Source: Dasypus novemcinctus
Taxonomy: Eukaryota > Chordata > Mammalia > Cingulata > Dasypodidae
DNA length: 64,000 nucleotides
Assembly (NCBI RefSeq): GCF_030445035.2
Contig: NC_080677.1
Location: forward strand, 2,232,001 to 2,296,000
Direction: 5' to 3'
Shown: positions 1 to 10,923 of the stretch, in pieces
How positions within the stretch are numbered: the first letter of the stretch is position 1
How the letters are laid out: every line of letters begins with the position of its first letter
Made by a program: the position numbers and the translations under genes
The notes under the pieces: generated by a model
Database searches by the model: none
Told to the model about the DNA's origin: nothing
What the model saw: only the letters and a program-made list of their open reading frames with translations

Positions 1-2419
1 AGGATCTTATAGTTCCCTTCTTGTTGCCCTCTAGCTTAATTCCTTCATGGTCAAAGAAAATATTAAGAATTAATTAAGTTCTTTGAAATTTGAGGCTTGT
101 TTAAGATCCATGTTTTGATGGAACTTAATAATGTCCCTGTTCACATAAAAGAAAGTATACTCTCTCCTTACGTGGGTACAAGTTCATAGTCAGCTAGATA
201 ACAGATGGATAATCATATCTATGTGTACAGACATAAAGATATTATGCTTCATTCATATAGAACATGTGTGCATATTATGTATGTATAAATGTGCTCCTCA
301 TTCTGTGTTCTTTTTTTATGTTGAAAACTCTCTCCCATTTTAAAAAAAAGAAAATTTTTTACTTTCAGATTATTATGATTTTATTTTCATAGCCTAAGGA
401 AATACACTTTCTTTTAAAGAAAACATTAGGCAGATTAGCACATTTACAATCCCCTCCAAAAATCACTGAGACCCTTATAATCCAAGAATAATATCACTGT
501 TAACTTCTCTCAGATTTTTCCTTTTGCAAGTACTCATACATACACATATTTAGTAAATGAAATTGTATAAGAGATCTCTTTTGAAACATATTATGATGAT
601 TACAAAATAGTTTATGAATATATTTCTATATTAACCTAGACTTATGCAATCATTTTAATGGGCACATAATATTACATCATACAAATTTATCTCTTCCCCT
701 CCATCGCTCCCAAAATATGTAAATAAAACTAAAGACTGAGGAAAATGATTCTGAAGTCAAAGGAAAGGCTATTTTTACATGTATGGGTACATGTGTGTGT
801 TTGTGTTTCTGGCATGTTGATTACAACAAGAAGCCATTCTAAAATCTATCTCTCAGAATTATATGAGTTGAGACATCAGTCTCCTGATTTAATTTAGGAA
901 GCCAGGCTACATTCTCACAAAAAGCATGGTTACACAAAATACTAAATTTGCCTGTTCAAAGGCTAGTTATCTCTCCAAGTATAAGAAAAGATATTTTCTT
1001 CTGACATTTTCCTTAAATTAGTGTGCAACACCTTCTCCATCCCTTCTTTGAGATCTGAGGTGAGTCCAGCTGCTTTTAGAGTCAATACCACAGGAAAAAC
1101 AGTTTTATATGCCATGAAACAAATTTGCCTTTTTCTTTTCTTATAGTCTAGAGAGAGCCAAGTGCAGAATTGTGGTAAGAACACTACAGGGAATCAAATT
1201 TCTTGAAGGTAAAATATTTTCTCGTTTGTTCTATCAGAAATTATGGCTGCTGTTTAAAGAAAGTAAATATTTACATATTCTAAACTCTTATTATTAGGGT
1301 TGCTATTTATTGAAACAGCAGTATTTCATTTAGACTATTGAAATTCTAGTATTTTATTAGTTGAAAAATATGCAGCAAGACATTTATAAATTTACAATAA
1401 TGGGCTGACAATTAATGAAAAAAATCCAATGTTGGGTACTACAAGAATCAGTTGAGAAAGATGTATATTAATATATATACACATATGTAAGCTTAAATAC
1501 ATCCATAATTACAATCTTCATGTAAATTTTTATAGACTTACCACTGGTAAAATGTTTAAATAGTTCATTTCAGCATTCACTGTGACTAGAAGTTTTTGTG
1601 TCTAATAAGATTAGAAAATTATGATTTCTCATTTACATATGAAATTATTTCATGTATCAGTTGATTAAGATATGTTAGATATTTAATGTATAATAAAGTA
1701 TTTACTCTCTAGAATGTATTGGTGGGTATTTTAGAATAAAAATAGGGTATTGAACACGTATTTCCAATATTTCCAAATTTTTTGCCTATCTCAATTCTGT
1801 ATGGATGCTGAATAATAGGATCATCTTCATTTGATTGAGAAGTCACTAATTTTTAAAATCTTTACATTAAAAATACTTTAAATGCTTCTGAAATTGTTAA
1901 ATCATGTTGAAGATGCATAGTGCTTTAAATATGAGCTTTAGACTTTAAGTCTCAGTTACAAATTTTAAATCCCGAGTGCATATAAAATAAATAAAAGTTA
2001 CCGTAGGCCATAGTTTCATGCCAGTCATTTCTGTGGAAAAACCTAGGGTATGAAGAGATGTTTCTATAGGGAAATAACACCTCTATGGTAAAATCTAGGG
2101 TATGGAGACAGGTTTGTCTATAAGGAAGAAACACACTGAGGTCCATTTACAGCAGAACCATACAGGAACCATGCAAAACAGAAAGAATTATTACTGATCT
2201 CAAGACTAGCTGATATTGGGGGAAATGCACAAGGAGTTTAAAAAGTTGTTATGAATCTACAGCTCTTTGCACAGTGCCCAAACTTTCTGAATATATATTC
2301 CATTGGTTATGCTAGCAATAAGGCAAATATTATTAGGTGAGAGGAGATGGAAGAAAAAGAAGAAAACCTATGAGCATCATGGTAGGTGAAGAATGGATTA
2401 AAATATGGCACCGTAGATT
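1..2419. other. AT-rich intergenic DNA, no gene recognised
   Basis: This stretch is AT-rich and contains only short open frames without recognisable protein similarity or codon structure. About 500-720 weakly resembles antisense old LINE sequence, but I would not insist on it. No RNA gene or regulatory element is evident. Confidence 0.6.
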
Positions 2420-2945
2420 TGAAGATGTGAAGGAAAGGGTCAACTCAGCAGGCCTGAGGTGCTCAAACCCTGCACATTTGTTTGGAAGTCATGTTTTCAG
2501 GACTCGTCCTTTGCTGGCTCCTGGGAGATGAGCTATTGGAAAGTTTCATCTGATTAGTGTGTTTTTGCATGCCCGAGGCCTTGAACTATACTGCACCAGT
2601 TTTTCTAGATAGTTTATGCTACTGATGATGAACAGTGGCTTTTCTCGGCAATTCTGGAGCTTCAGTTACTTGTCATGTGGGCAGTGGCTATGTGACTGAC
2701 CCCCACTAAACACCTCGATGAAAGGCCTGGATACCAAGCCTCAAGTGAGTCCAGACACACCAAAGCAGTGGGAATTAAATGTGCTCTCTTGGAAGGGTTT
2801 GCTAGAGGCTGATGTCTGGTTTCCTCCAGAATTTGCCCCATGGGACCTTTTTCCTTTGCTAATTTTACTCTGTCTCCATTTGCTGTAATAAACTGCACCT
2901 ATGAGGATGACAAGTTCTTCTAGCACTTCAATGAACCAGAAGTCC
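2420..2945 (+). mobile_element. Old solo LTR, ERVL class (LTR33-like)
   Basis: The order of short blocks matches an old mammalian ERVL-type LTR: a segment about lost 'tcctttgctggctcctggga', then 'gtctggtttcctccaga', a pyrimidine-rich stretch and an AATAAA signal near 2888. No internal retroviral coding region adjoins it, so it is a solo LTR. The family name comes from memory; boundaries are uncertain by some tens of bases. Confidence 0.5.
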
Positions 2946-2999
2946 CTAGCTATAATCTTCCTGGCACTAAAGAGTATTTTACCAACTTCACACTTCAGT

Positions 3000-3330
3000 C
3001 ATGATAAAAACCATCAGGAAACTAGAGATAGAAGAGAACACTCTCAGATGCAAAAAGGGTATCTAACACAAACTGCAACAAAACTCCTATTTATTGGTGA
3101 AAGACAATTCTTTTCCCCTCATATTGGAAACAAGTCAAGGATGTAGGCTATCACTACTCTTACTCAACACTGAGCTCATTCAGACCCATTAAGGATGGGA
3201 AGGCAAGAAAGAAAGATACATGATACAGAGATGAGGAAGGAAGGAATAAACTGCCTCTATTCAGACTACATGATTATTTTCATAGAAAACTCCAAGGTAT
3301 CTTGCCATATTCAAACAAAGCTATATATCG
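3000..3330 (+). mobile_element. Ancient L1 ORF2 remnant
   Basis: The order of short words follows the reverse-transcriptase part of LINE-1 ORF2 on the + strand: a tract like the region before motif B, 'aagtcaaggatgtaggctatc' in the motif B position, then a stretch like the region leading to motif C. Frames are full of stops and indels, so it is a fossil fragment much older than the L1 at 3979. Confidence 0.55.
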
Positions 3331-3351
3331 TATGATTCAGTGCTATGATGT

Positions 3352-3620
3352 TCGTGGTAGACTGAATTATGTACATTGATTAAGGCATATTCTCAATCTG
3401 GATGCACCTTCCTGTGGGTGTGAGCCCATTTGAAATGGGATCTAGAAGATGCTATTCTTAGGTAAGGTGCGGCCCACCTGAATGAGGGGTTCCTTAATGG
3501 GGACTACTTCTTTGAAAACAGAAGAAATTCAGACAGAAAAAGCCATGGGGAGGAGCTGGAAAACATGTCCATGCTACCCAGGAGCTCACAGTGGGCAGAG
3601 GGGTTGGCTACAGAGGGGCA
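3352..3620 (+). mobile_element. Partial LTR, MaLR/ERVL-like (family A)
   Basis: Shares the characteristic block 'cctgtgggtgtgagcccat' and the following order of words with the more complete copies at 16095, 17329 and 28900. Only the 5' half of the LTR is present. Downstream to about 3725 is a short stretch that resembles an old L1 3' tail. Confidence 0.5.
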
Positions 3621-3963
3621 TGAGCAAAGCTATTACACAATAATATTTGTTTATCAAACTCACAGAGCTATACACTAAAGTAGGTAAATTTCACTGTATG
3701 AAAAGTACATCTAAATTTTAAAAATCTTTTCCATTTTCATAACAGCATATTCCACATTGATATTTTTCATGTTGTACTAATTTCTTATGTTGTTTGTACC
3801 CATTATATTCCTATGAACAGGGTTTTCTAATAATATGCCTATCATAAAGTGTTTTTCTTTGAGCAATTTTTAATTTTTGATGTAAGTGTTTTACTTTTTC
3901 AGAATGTTCTCAGCTATTCTCAAAACCTGAAATTTTCACATGACCCTTAGAAAAGAGCTGATC

Positions 3964-3978
3964 AAGATTAAGACTATC
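3964..3978 (+). repeat. 5' target-site duplication of the full-length L1
   Basis: AAGATTAAGACTATC occurs here and, identically, at 13744-13758, directly outside the two ends of the L1. A 15-bp perfect duplication is the normal footprint of target-primed reverse transcription and shows the insertion is young and its ends are intact. Confidence 0.95.
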
Positions 3979-3988
3979 GGAGAGGGGG

Positions 3989-3997
3989 CAAGATGGC
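3989..3997 (+). promoter_or_regulatory. YY1-like site at the L1 5' end
   Basis: CAAGATGGC starts 11 bases into the element. A YY1 site at nearly the same place in human L1 sets the correct transcription start, so conservation of motif and spacing suggests that the true 5' end of this element is present. Binding is inferred. Confidence 0.7.
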
Positions 3998-4336
3998 GGC
4001 TGAGTGAACATCCCTGTTAGAGTCTTCTGCAGGGAATCGGCTGGGCGGCGTTGGAGACTCTTTGGGACCGGATTGTTTCGGGATTTTTGCTGGTCCGGAG
4101 GTGTCTGGACATCGATTTGGAGGGAAGGTAACAGAGAGGATTCGAATGTGAAATATACACGGAGATCCCAGCTACCTGTAGAGGATTCCCTTCTTGGGTA
4201 GGCGGAGACGAGGCATCTAGCCCCGCTCGGTGGGGCTGAGCCAGGCCGGGCCGCAGCGGCGGACGCCGGAGCCGGGCCGCGCTGCGCCGGCGGTGAGCGG
4301 GGCCGGGCGGGGCCGAGCCAGGCCGAGCCGGGCCGC

Positions 4337-4795
4337 GGTAGCGTTTGGAGCCGGGCGGGGCCGGTGCAGGCCCCGGCTGCGGGCCGCGGTAGCGCTTGGA
4401 GCCGGGCGGGGCCGGTGCAGGCCCCGGCTGCGGGCCGCGGTAGCGCTTGGAGGCGGGCGGGGCCGGTGCAGGCCCCGGCTGCGGGCCGCGGTAGCGCTTG
4501 GAGCCGGGCGGGGCCGGTGCAGGCCCCGGCTGCGGGCCGCGGTAGCGCTTGGAGGCGGGCGGGGCCGGTGCAGGCCCCGGCTGCGGGCCGCGGTAGCGCT
4601 TGGAGCCGGGCGGGGCCGGTGCAGGCCCCGGCTGCGGGCCGCGGTAGCGCTTGGAGCCGGGCGGGGCCGGTGCAGGCCCCGGCTGCGGGCCGCGGTAGCG
4701 CTTGGAGCCGGGCGGGGCCGGTGCAGGCCCCGGCTGCGGGCCGCGGTAGCGTTTGGAGCCGGGCGGGCCCGGGTCAGGCCGCGGCGGGTACGGAG
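4337..4795 (+). repeat. 51-bp GC-rich tandem array in the L1 5' UTR
   Basis: The word 'ggtagcg' recurs exactly every 51 bases at 4337, 4388, 4439, 4490, 4541, 4592, 4643, 4694 and 4745, giving eight full units and a diverging ninth. Units are almost identical. The main differences are 'gagcc' versus 'gaggc' (units 3 and 5) and 'gcgttt' versus 'gcgctt' (first and last). Each unit contains CCGCGG and several intact CpGs. Because 51 is a multiple of three and the units lack stops, open frames appear on both strands; I do not regard them as genes. Confidence 0.95.
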
Positions 4796-4973
4796 CCGGG
4801 CAGGGCCGGTCCAGGCCGCGGTGGCGGGAGGTGGACGCCGGAGCCGGCTGGGCCGTTGTAGCGAGCGGAGCTGGGCGGAGCCAGGCCAGGCCAAGGCGGC
4901 GCGAGGAGCCGGGCAGAGCCGGTCCAAGCCTCCGCGGCGGGCGGAGCCGGGCCTGCGGAGGGGTTTCTGATTA

Positions 4974-5064
4974 TTTTTGTTTGTTTGTTTGTTTGTTTGT
5001 TTGTTTGTTTGTTTGTTTTTTTTTTAATTTTACTTAATTTTTTTTTTTTTTTTTTTTTTTTTTT
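4974..5064 (+). repeat. (TTTG)n followed by poly(T) inside the L1 5' UTR
   Basis: About eleven TTTG units (4974-5016) are followed, after a short T-rich spacer, by 27 consecutive T (5038-5064). On the sense strand of an L1 this is unusual. It looks like the reverse complement of a retroposon tail, though no recognisable SINE body adjoins it. Confidence 0.85.
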
Positions 5065-6056
5065 GAGCATCTGCAGTACTGGGGAGTTCGTGGGCCCTGG
5101 GCGGCCTATTGGGGGTTTGTGGGAAGGGAGGTGCTTGCAGACCCATTTGGGCAGACAGACGGGGGGGTTTTAGGGCAAAGCGGGGGGAAGTTGTTGTTTT
5201 AGATAGTGTTGCAATTGTGACACGTGTGTACCTGTATCTCTCTTCTTCCTATCCGTTCCCCACCGTTTGCCCATCCTCTTTTTCTTTCTTCCTTTCTTCT
5301 TGCCTTTCTTTTTTCTTTATTATAATTAGTTTTTTTTTTTTTTTTCGGTTTTCTCTTTCCCTCTTGTCCCTCATCTTCCACTTATTTTTACTTTAATTCA
5401 AGTATACAATAGGTGCTACAGGGAACACCTCACATTTGCTGGGTTTTCCCATCCTCCACTGCCTCATTTCTGTGTGAACTGATTTAGGCTACCTACACTA
5501 TCCCCCTTCCCCTGCATCTTGATATCCACTATCATCTACTGTCTCTCCTATATTCCACCCCCCACCTCCCCTTCTTTGATCCACAAAGTGTCTAACTCTT
5601 AATTTCTAATACCTTTGTTCTGTTTTCTGTCTATTATCCACTCTTGAAACTATTACCTTTCTTTTCTTTTTCCCTCTCTCATGAAAACAATAGCTGTGTA
5701 GTTCATACCATATTCCTCCCAAATTCAGTCATCAACCTCATAAAAGGTACTCTACCTACAGCTATAACTCTATACAATCTACATGAATCTAACCTCCATC
5801 CTTCCAGATCTCATATTCCTGCTTTATTAACATACATCACCAATACAACTTTACACTTTTCCCTTGCTTACACAATTGCCTTTCCCCAACACTAATACTT
5901 TCCTCTAAAGTGAACTTAACCAACAACAAGTAACTAGAATAAGAAGAAAAAAGTGACAAAGAGAAGATATAACACCTGTGCAAAAATAACAACTAATTAA
6001 CCTCCAAGAGCAGACAAAGAAGCTAAGGAACTGATTAAATTCGTCAAAATAAAGAG

Positions 6057-7025
6057 ATGACCAGAAAGCAACAAAAATCTACGAACCAAACCAATAATCA
6101 GGAAAACATGGCTGAATCCAATCAACAAACCAATAATCACGAAGGGGAGCAAAACTTGGCACAAGCAATGAAAGATCTCAGAACATTTATCACCGACAAA
6201 TTTGATGCAGTAATGAAAGAGGTTAACAACATGAAGACATCACTTGGAGGGGAAATTGCAGACATACGCAAAAACATAACAGATATGATGGGAATGAACA
6301 CCACAGTTCAAGAAATCAAAAATACACTTGCAGCAAATATCAGCAGACTAGAAGAGACAGAGCAGAGAATTAGTGATGTGGAAGACAGTACATCAGAAAT
6401 CAAACAGATAGTAGAAGGGGTCAATAAGAAGATAGAAAAAATCCAATTAGGATTTAGGGACCTGAATGACAATGCAAAACGCTCAAACATACGTATTATA
6501 GGCATTCCAGAAGGTGAAGAGAAGGGAAAGGGGTCAGAAAGAGTGTTGCAGGAAATAATGGCTGAAAACTTCCCAAATCTACTGAAAGAGACAGATGTAC
6601 ATATCCAAGAAGCACAGCGCACTCCACAAGTCATAAACCCCAACAGGCCCACCCCAAGACATATACTTGTCAAATTATCCAATGCTCAAGACAAAGAGAA
6701 AATCCTAAAAGCAGCAAGAGAAAAGAAAACCATCACATACAAGGGAAGCTCAATTAGATTAAGTGCTGATTTCTCTTCTGAAACCATGGAGGCAAGAAGA
6801 CAGTGGTATGATATAGTCAAGGTACTAAAGGAAAAAAATTTCCAACCAAGAATACTCTATCCAGCTAAACTAGCATTCAAACATGATGGAGAGTTCAAAA
6901 TATTCGCAGACAAACAGAAACTGAAAGAGTATACCAACAAGAAACCTCCCCTTCAAGAAATTCTAAAGGGAGTTCTGCAGGAAGAAAGGAAAAAACAGGA
7001 AAGGCAAAGTTGGAGGAGAGTATAA
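6057..7025 (+). CDS. LINE-1 ORF1 protein (RNA-binding chaperone)
   Basis: Intact 322-codon frame, close to the 338 residues of human ORF1p. Residues about 1-35 are polar and Asn/Gln-rich. Residues about 36-140 have the spaced hydrophobic residues of the trimerising coiled coil (for example LEETEQRISDVED near 107). Residues about 142-240 correspond to the RRM-like domain, beginning near SNIRIIGIPEG. The C-terminal domain follows, with the typical YPAKLAF segment near residue 271. ORF1p coats L1 RNA in cis and acts as a nucleic-acid chaperone in the cytoplasmic RNP. The start is the first ATG after the A-rich leader and matches the family's N-terminal layout. The stop is followed by a 75-bp A-rich spacer before ORF2, the usual dicistronic layout. 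No internal stop or frameshift is visible, so this protein could still be made. Identity is confident; activity is inferred. Confidence 0.95.
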   Translation: MTRKQQKSTNQTNNQENMAESNQQTNNHEGEQNLAQAMKDLRTFITDKFDAVMKEVNNMKTSLGGEIADIRKNITDMMGMNTTVQEIKNTLAANISRLEETEQRISDVEDSTSEIKQIVEGVNKKIEKIQLGFRDLNDNAKRSNIRIIGIPEGEEKGKGSERVLQEIMAENFPNLLKETDVHIQEAQRTPQVINPNRPTPRHILVKLSNAQDKEKILKAAREKKTITYKGSSIRLSADFSSETMEARRQWYDIVKVLKEKNFQPRILYPAKLAFKHDGEFKIFADKQKLKEYTNKKPPLQEILKGVLQEERKKQERQSWRRV

Positions 7026-7100
7026 GACCAACAACAACAACAAAAAAGACAAAAAAAAAATATACAAACAAAATATGACAAACACAAATCCAATCAAAAT

Positions 7101-10100
7101 ATGGCTAACACAAATAATTCCTTGATAGTAATAACACTGAATGTCAATGGATTAAACTCACCTATCAAAAGATTCAGACTGGGACACTGGATAAGGAAAT
7201 ATGACCCATCCATATGCTGTCTACAAGAGACACATCTTAGACCCAGAGACGCATGGAGATTGAAAGTGAAAGGCTGGAAAACAATCATACAAGCTAACAA
7301 TAACCAAAAAAAGGCAGGAGTAGCTATATTAATATCAGACAAAATAGACTTTAAATGTGAAACAATTGTGAGAGACAAAGAAGGATACTACATTTTAGTC
7401 AAAGGGAAAATCTGTCAAGAAGATCGAACAATCATAAATATCTATGCCCCTAACAAGGGTGCCTCTAAATACGTCAGGCAAACGCTGGAAAAACTAAGTG
7501 AAAGAATAGATACATCTACAATTATAGTGGGGGATTTTAATACACCACTATCAACTCTGGACAGAACATCTCAAAAGAGAATCACCAAAGAAACAAAACA
7601 TCTGAATAGTATATTAGAGGAGCTCGATCTAATAGACATATATAGATCGCTACACCCAAACACAGCAGGATATACATTTTTCTCAAGCGCACATGGATCA
7701 TTCTCCAAGACAGATCATATGCTAGGCCACAAAGAAAGGCTGAACGAATTCAGAAAGATTGAAATCATACAAAACATTATCTCTGACCACAGTGGAGTCA
7801 AGCTGGAGATTTGCAAGGGAAAGAAGCCCAGATTTCACACCACGATTTGGAAATTAAACAACACACTCTTAGAAAAACAGTGGGTCAAAGAGGAAATCTC
7901 AAAAGAAATCAATGACTACCTTGAAACAAATGATAATGATAACACAACATACCAAAATTTATGGGATGCAGCAAAAGCAGTACTGAGAGGGAAGTTTATA
8001 GCCATAAATTCATATATCAAAAAAGAAGAAAGAGCAAAAATTGAAGAACTAACTGCACATTTGAAGGAATTAGAAAAACAACAACAAAGTAACCCAACAG
8101 GAAGAAGAAGGAAGGAAATAACAAAGATAAGAGCAGAACTAAATGAAATAGAAAATAAGAAAGCACTTGAACAGATAAACAAGACCAAGAGCTGGTTTTT
8201 TGAGAAGATTAACAAAATTGACAAACCTTTAGCAACACTAACAAAGAAAAAAAGAGAGAAGATGCAAATACACAAAATAAGAAATGAGAAAGGCGATATC
8301 ACCACTGACCCCACAGAAATAAAGACTATCATAAGAGGATATTTTGAAAAACTATATTCCAACAAAAATGACAATCTAGAGGAAATGGACAAATTCCTAG
8401 AAACACATAAACAGCCCATATTGACAAAAGAAGAAATTGATGATCTTAACAAACCAATCACAAGCAGAGAGATAGAATCAGTTATTAAAAATCTCCCAAC
8501 TAAGAAGAGCCCAGGGCCAGATGGCTTCACAGGTGAATTCTATAAAACATTCCGGAAAGAACTGACACCAATCCTGCTGAAACTATTCCAAACCATCGAA
8601 ACAGAAAGAACATTACCCAACTCCTTCTATGATGCCAACATTACCCTAGTACCAAAGCCAAACAAAGACATCACAAGAAAGGAAAATTACAGACCAATTT
8701 CTCTAATGAACCTAGACGCAAAAATACTTAACAAAATACTTGCTAATCATATTCAACAACACATTAAACGAATTATACACCACGACCAAGTGGGATTCAT
8801 CCCAGGTATGCAAGGATGGTTCAACATAAGAAAATCAATCAACGTAATACACCATATAAACAGATTGAAGGAAAAAAATCACATGATTATATCTATTGAT
8901 GCAGAAAAAGCATTTGGCAAAATACAGCACCCTTTCTTGATAAAAACACTCCAAATGATTGGAATACAAGGAAATTTTTTGAACATGATAAAGAGTATAT
9001 ATGAAAAACCTAAAGCCAATATTGTTTACAATGGAGAAATCCTAGACTCCTTCCCTCTAAACTCAGGAACAAGACAAGGATGCCCACTGTCGCCGCTCCT
9101 ATTTAACATTGTCTTAGAAGTACTTGCTCGAGCACTGAGGCAAGAACCAGAAATAAAAGGCATTCAAATTGGAAAGGAAGAAGTCAAAATTTCATTATTT
9201 GCAGATGACATGATCCTATACATAGAAAACCCTGAGAGATCTACAACGAAGATTCTAGAACTCATAAATGAGTTTAGTAAAGTCGCAGGTTATAAGATCA
9301 ATGCGCAAAAATCAGTAGCATTTCTGTACACCAATAATGAGCAAGATCAGGAGGAAATCAAGAAACAAATACCATTCACAATAGTAAATAAAAAAATCAA
9401 ATACTTAGGAATAAATTTAACTAAAGAGGTAAAGAACTTATACACTGAGAACTATACAAGATTGTTCAAGGAAATCAAAGAAGACCTAAATAAATGGAAG
9501 ACTATTCCTTGTTCATGGATAGGAAGACTGAACATTATTAAGATGTCTATCCTACCAAAATTGATCTACACATTCAATGCAATCCCAATAAAAATCAATG
9601 CAGCCTTCTTTAAGGAACTAGAAAAACTAACTATGAAATTTATTTGGAAAGGAAAGAGACCCCGAATAGCCAAAGACATACTGAAAAAGAAAAACGAAAT
9701 TGGAGGAATCACACTACCTGACTTCAAAACATACTATAAAGCTACGGTGGTGAAAACAGCATGGTATTGGCATAAGGAGAGACATATAGACCAATGGAAT
9801 CGAATTGAAAGCTCTGATATAGAACCTCACATATACAACCACATAATATTCGATAAAGCCACCAAACCCTCTCAACTGGGAGAGAGTGGCCTATTCAACA
9901 AATGGTGTCTGGAGAACTGGATAGCCATATGTAGAAGAATGAAAGAGGATTACCATCTCACACCTTATACAAAGATCAACTCAAGATGGATCAAAGACCT
10001 AAATATAAGAGCCAAGACCATAAAAACCTTAGAAAGCAGTGTAGGGAAACATCTACAGGACCTTGTAATAGGTAATGGATTTATGAATATCTCACCAAAA

Positions 10101-10508
10101 GCACGAGCAGCAAAAGAACTAATAGATAAATGGGACTTCCTCAAAATTAAAGCCTTCTGCACCTCAAAGGAGTTTGTCAAGAAAGTAAAAAGGGAGCCCA
10201 CACAGTGGGAGAAAATATTTGGCAATCATATATCTGATAAGAAACTTATAACTTGCATATATAAAGAACTCCTACATCTTGAAAATAAAAAGATAAACAA
10301 TCCATTTAAAAAATGGGAAAAAGACTTAAACAGACACTTCTCCGAAGAAGAAATACAAATGGCAAGAAAGCACATGAAAAAATGTTCCAAATCTCTAGCT
10401 ATCAGGGAAATGCAAATCAAAACCACAATGAGATACCATCTTACACCCATAAGATTGGCAGCTATGAAAAAAACAGAAGAATACAAGTGCTGGAGAGGAT
10501 GTGAATGA
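7101..10508 (+). CDS. LINE-1 ORF2 protein (endonuclease/reverse transcriptase), truncated at the C-terminus
   Basis: Frame of 1135 codons; the family is usually about 1275. The N-terminal apurinic/apyrimidinic-like endonuclease has its catalytic residues in place and in human numbering: Asn14, Glu43, the GDFN motif, and Ser228-Asp229-His230. The Z/RT region runs from about residue 470. The RT carries Asp600 (motif A) and the FADD motif with Asp702-Asp703 (bases 9204-9209). Motif A reads AFG instead of the usual AFD: codon 8916-8918 is GGC, giving Gly606, a likely A-to-G change. The frame stops at 10506-10508 just after KCWRGC. A net +1 shift, apparently a short insertion in a GAAT/GAAG tract near 10503-10511, separates it from the Cys-rich C-terminal segment. 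In L1 this protein nicks DNA and primes reverse transcription at the nick. This copy probably lacks full function because the C-terminal domain is needed for retrotransposition. Confidence 0.95.
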   Translation: MANTNNSLIVITLNVNGLNSPIKRFRLGHWIRKYDPSICCLQETHLRPRDAWRLKVKGWKTIIQANNNQKKAGVAILISDKIDFKCETIVRDKEGYYILVKGKICQEDRTIINIYAPNKGASKYVRQTLEKLSERIDTSTIIVGDFNTPLSTLDRTSQKRITKETKHLNSILEELDLIDIYRSLHPNTAGYTFFSSAHGSFSKTDHMLGHKERLNEFRKIEIIQNIISDHSGVKLEICKGKKPRFHTTIWKLNNTLLEKQWVKEEISKEINDYLETNDNDNTTYQNLWDAAKAVLRGKFIAINSYIKKEERAKIEELTAHLKELEKQQQSNPTGRRRKEITKIRAELNEIENKKALEQINKTKSWFFEKINKIDKPLATLTKKKREKMQIHKIRNEKGDITTDPTEIKTIIRGYFEKLYSNKNDNLEEMDKFLETHKQPILTKEEIDDLNKPITSREIESVIKNLPTKKSPGPDGFTGEFYKTFRKELTPILLKLFQTIETERTLPNSFYDANITLVPKPNKDITRKENYRPISLMNLDAKILNKILANHIQQHIKRIIHHDQVGFIPGMQGWFNIRKSINVIHHINRLKEKNHMIISIDAEKAFGKIQHPFLIKTLQMIGIQGNFLNMIKSIYEKPKANIVYNGEILDSFPLNSGTRQGCPLSPLLFNIVLEVLARALRQEPEIKGIQIGKEEVKISLFADDMILYIENPERSTTKILELINEFSKVAGYKINAQKSVAFLYTNNEQDQEEIKKQIPFTIVNKKIKYLGINLTKEVKNLYTENYTRLFKEIKEDLNKWKTIPCSWIGRLNIIKMSILPKLIYTFNAIPIKINAAFFKELEKLTMKFIWKGKRPRIAKDILKKKNEIGGITLPDFKTYYKATVVKTAWYWHKERHIDQWNRIESSDIEPHIYNHIIFDKATKPSQLGESGLFNKWCLENWIAICRRMKEDYHLTPYTKINSRWIKDLNIRAKTIKTLESSVGKHLQDLVIGNGFMNISPKARAAKELIDKWDFLKIKAFCTSKEFVKKVKREPTQWEKIFGNHISDKKLITCIYKELLHLENKKINNPFKKWEKDLNRHFSEEEIQMARKHMKKCSKSLAIREMQIKTTMRYHLTPIRLAAMKKTEEYKCWRGCE

Positions 10509-10923
10509 AGGAAGGGGAACACTCATCCACTGCTGGTGGGAATGCAGAAGGATCCAACCATTCTGGAGAACAGTATGGCGGTTTCTCAAAAAACTAGCCA
10601 TAGATTTGCCATATGACCCAGCAATACCACTGCTGGGAATATACCCAGCAGAACTGAAAACAAGAACACAAACCAATATATGTACACCAATGTTCATAGC
10701 AGCATTGTTCACTATTGCCAAAAGTTGGAATCAACCCAAATGCCCATCAACAGACGAGTGGATCAATAAAATGTGGTATATACACACAATGGAATACTAC
10801 TCGGCTGTAAGAACAAACACACTACAAACACATGTGATAACATGGATGAATCTTGAGAACCTTATGTTGAGTGAAGCAACCCAGACATTGAAGGACAAAT
10901 ACTACATGACCTCAATGATATGA
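10509..10923 (+). pseudogene. Displaced C-terminal segment of LINE-1 ORF2
   Basis: Read in the frame that starts at 10501, this stretch encodes the expected last ~138 residues of ORF2: an HCWWEC Cys/His cluster, the FDPAIPLLGIYP-like segment (here YDPAIPLLGIYP) and TIAKSWNQPKCP, ending at a TGA at 10921-10923. It is out of frame with the upstream ORF2, so it would not be translated as part of ORF2. An ATG at 10501 overlaps the end of ORF2, but I see no reason to think it is used. Confidence 0.9.

Larger units (their letters stand above)
3979..6056 (+). promoter_or_regulatory. L1 5' UTR with internal promoter
   Basis: Two-part leader. Bases 3979 to about 4970 are very GC- and CpG-rich and include the 51-bp array. 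From 4974 to about 5400 it becomes T-rich, with (TTTG)n, a T27 run and a polypyrimidine stretch (5280-5355). From 5400 to 6056 it is C/A-rich and leads into ORF1 with an A-rich segment. In L1 elements this region acts as an internal RNA polymerase II promoter; here that role is inferred from position, CpG content and the YY1-like motif. Short open frames inside it look like by-products of the stop-poor GC repeats. Confidence 0.8.

Noticed and set aside
4004..4201. 65-codon frame at the L1 5' end
   Set aside because: Begins in the early L1 5' UTR and has no similarity to known proteins; it fits chance in GC-rich leader sequence.
4230..4970. 246-codon sense frame across the GC-rich array
   Set aside because: A repeat of 51 bp without stops opens long frames by default; the predicted product is a monotonous Gly/Arg/Ala repeat.
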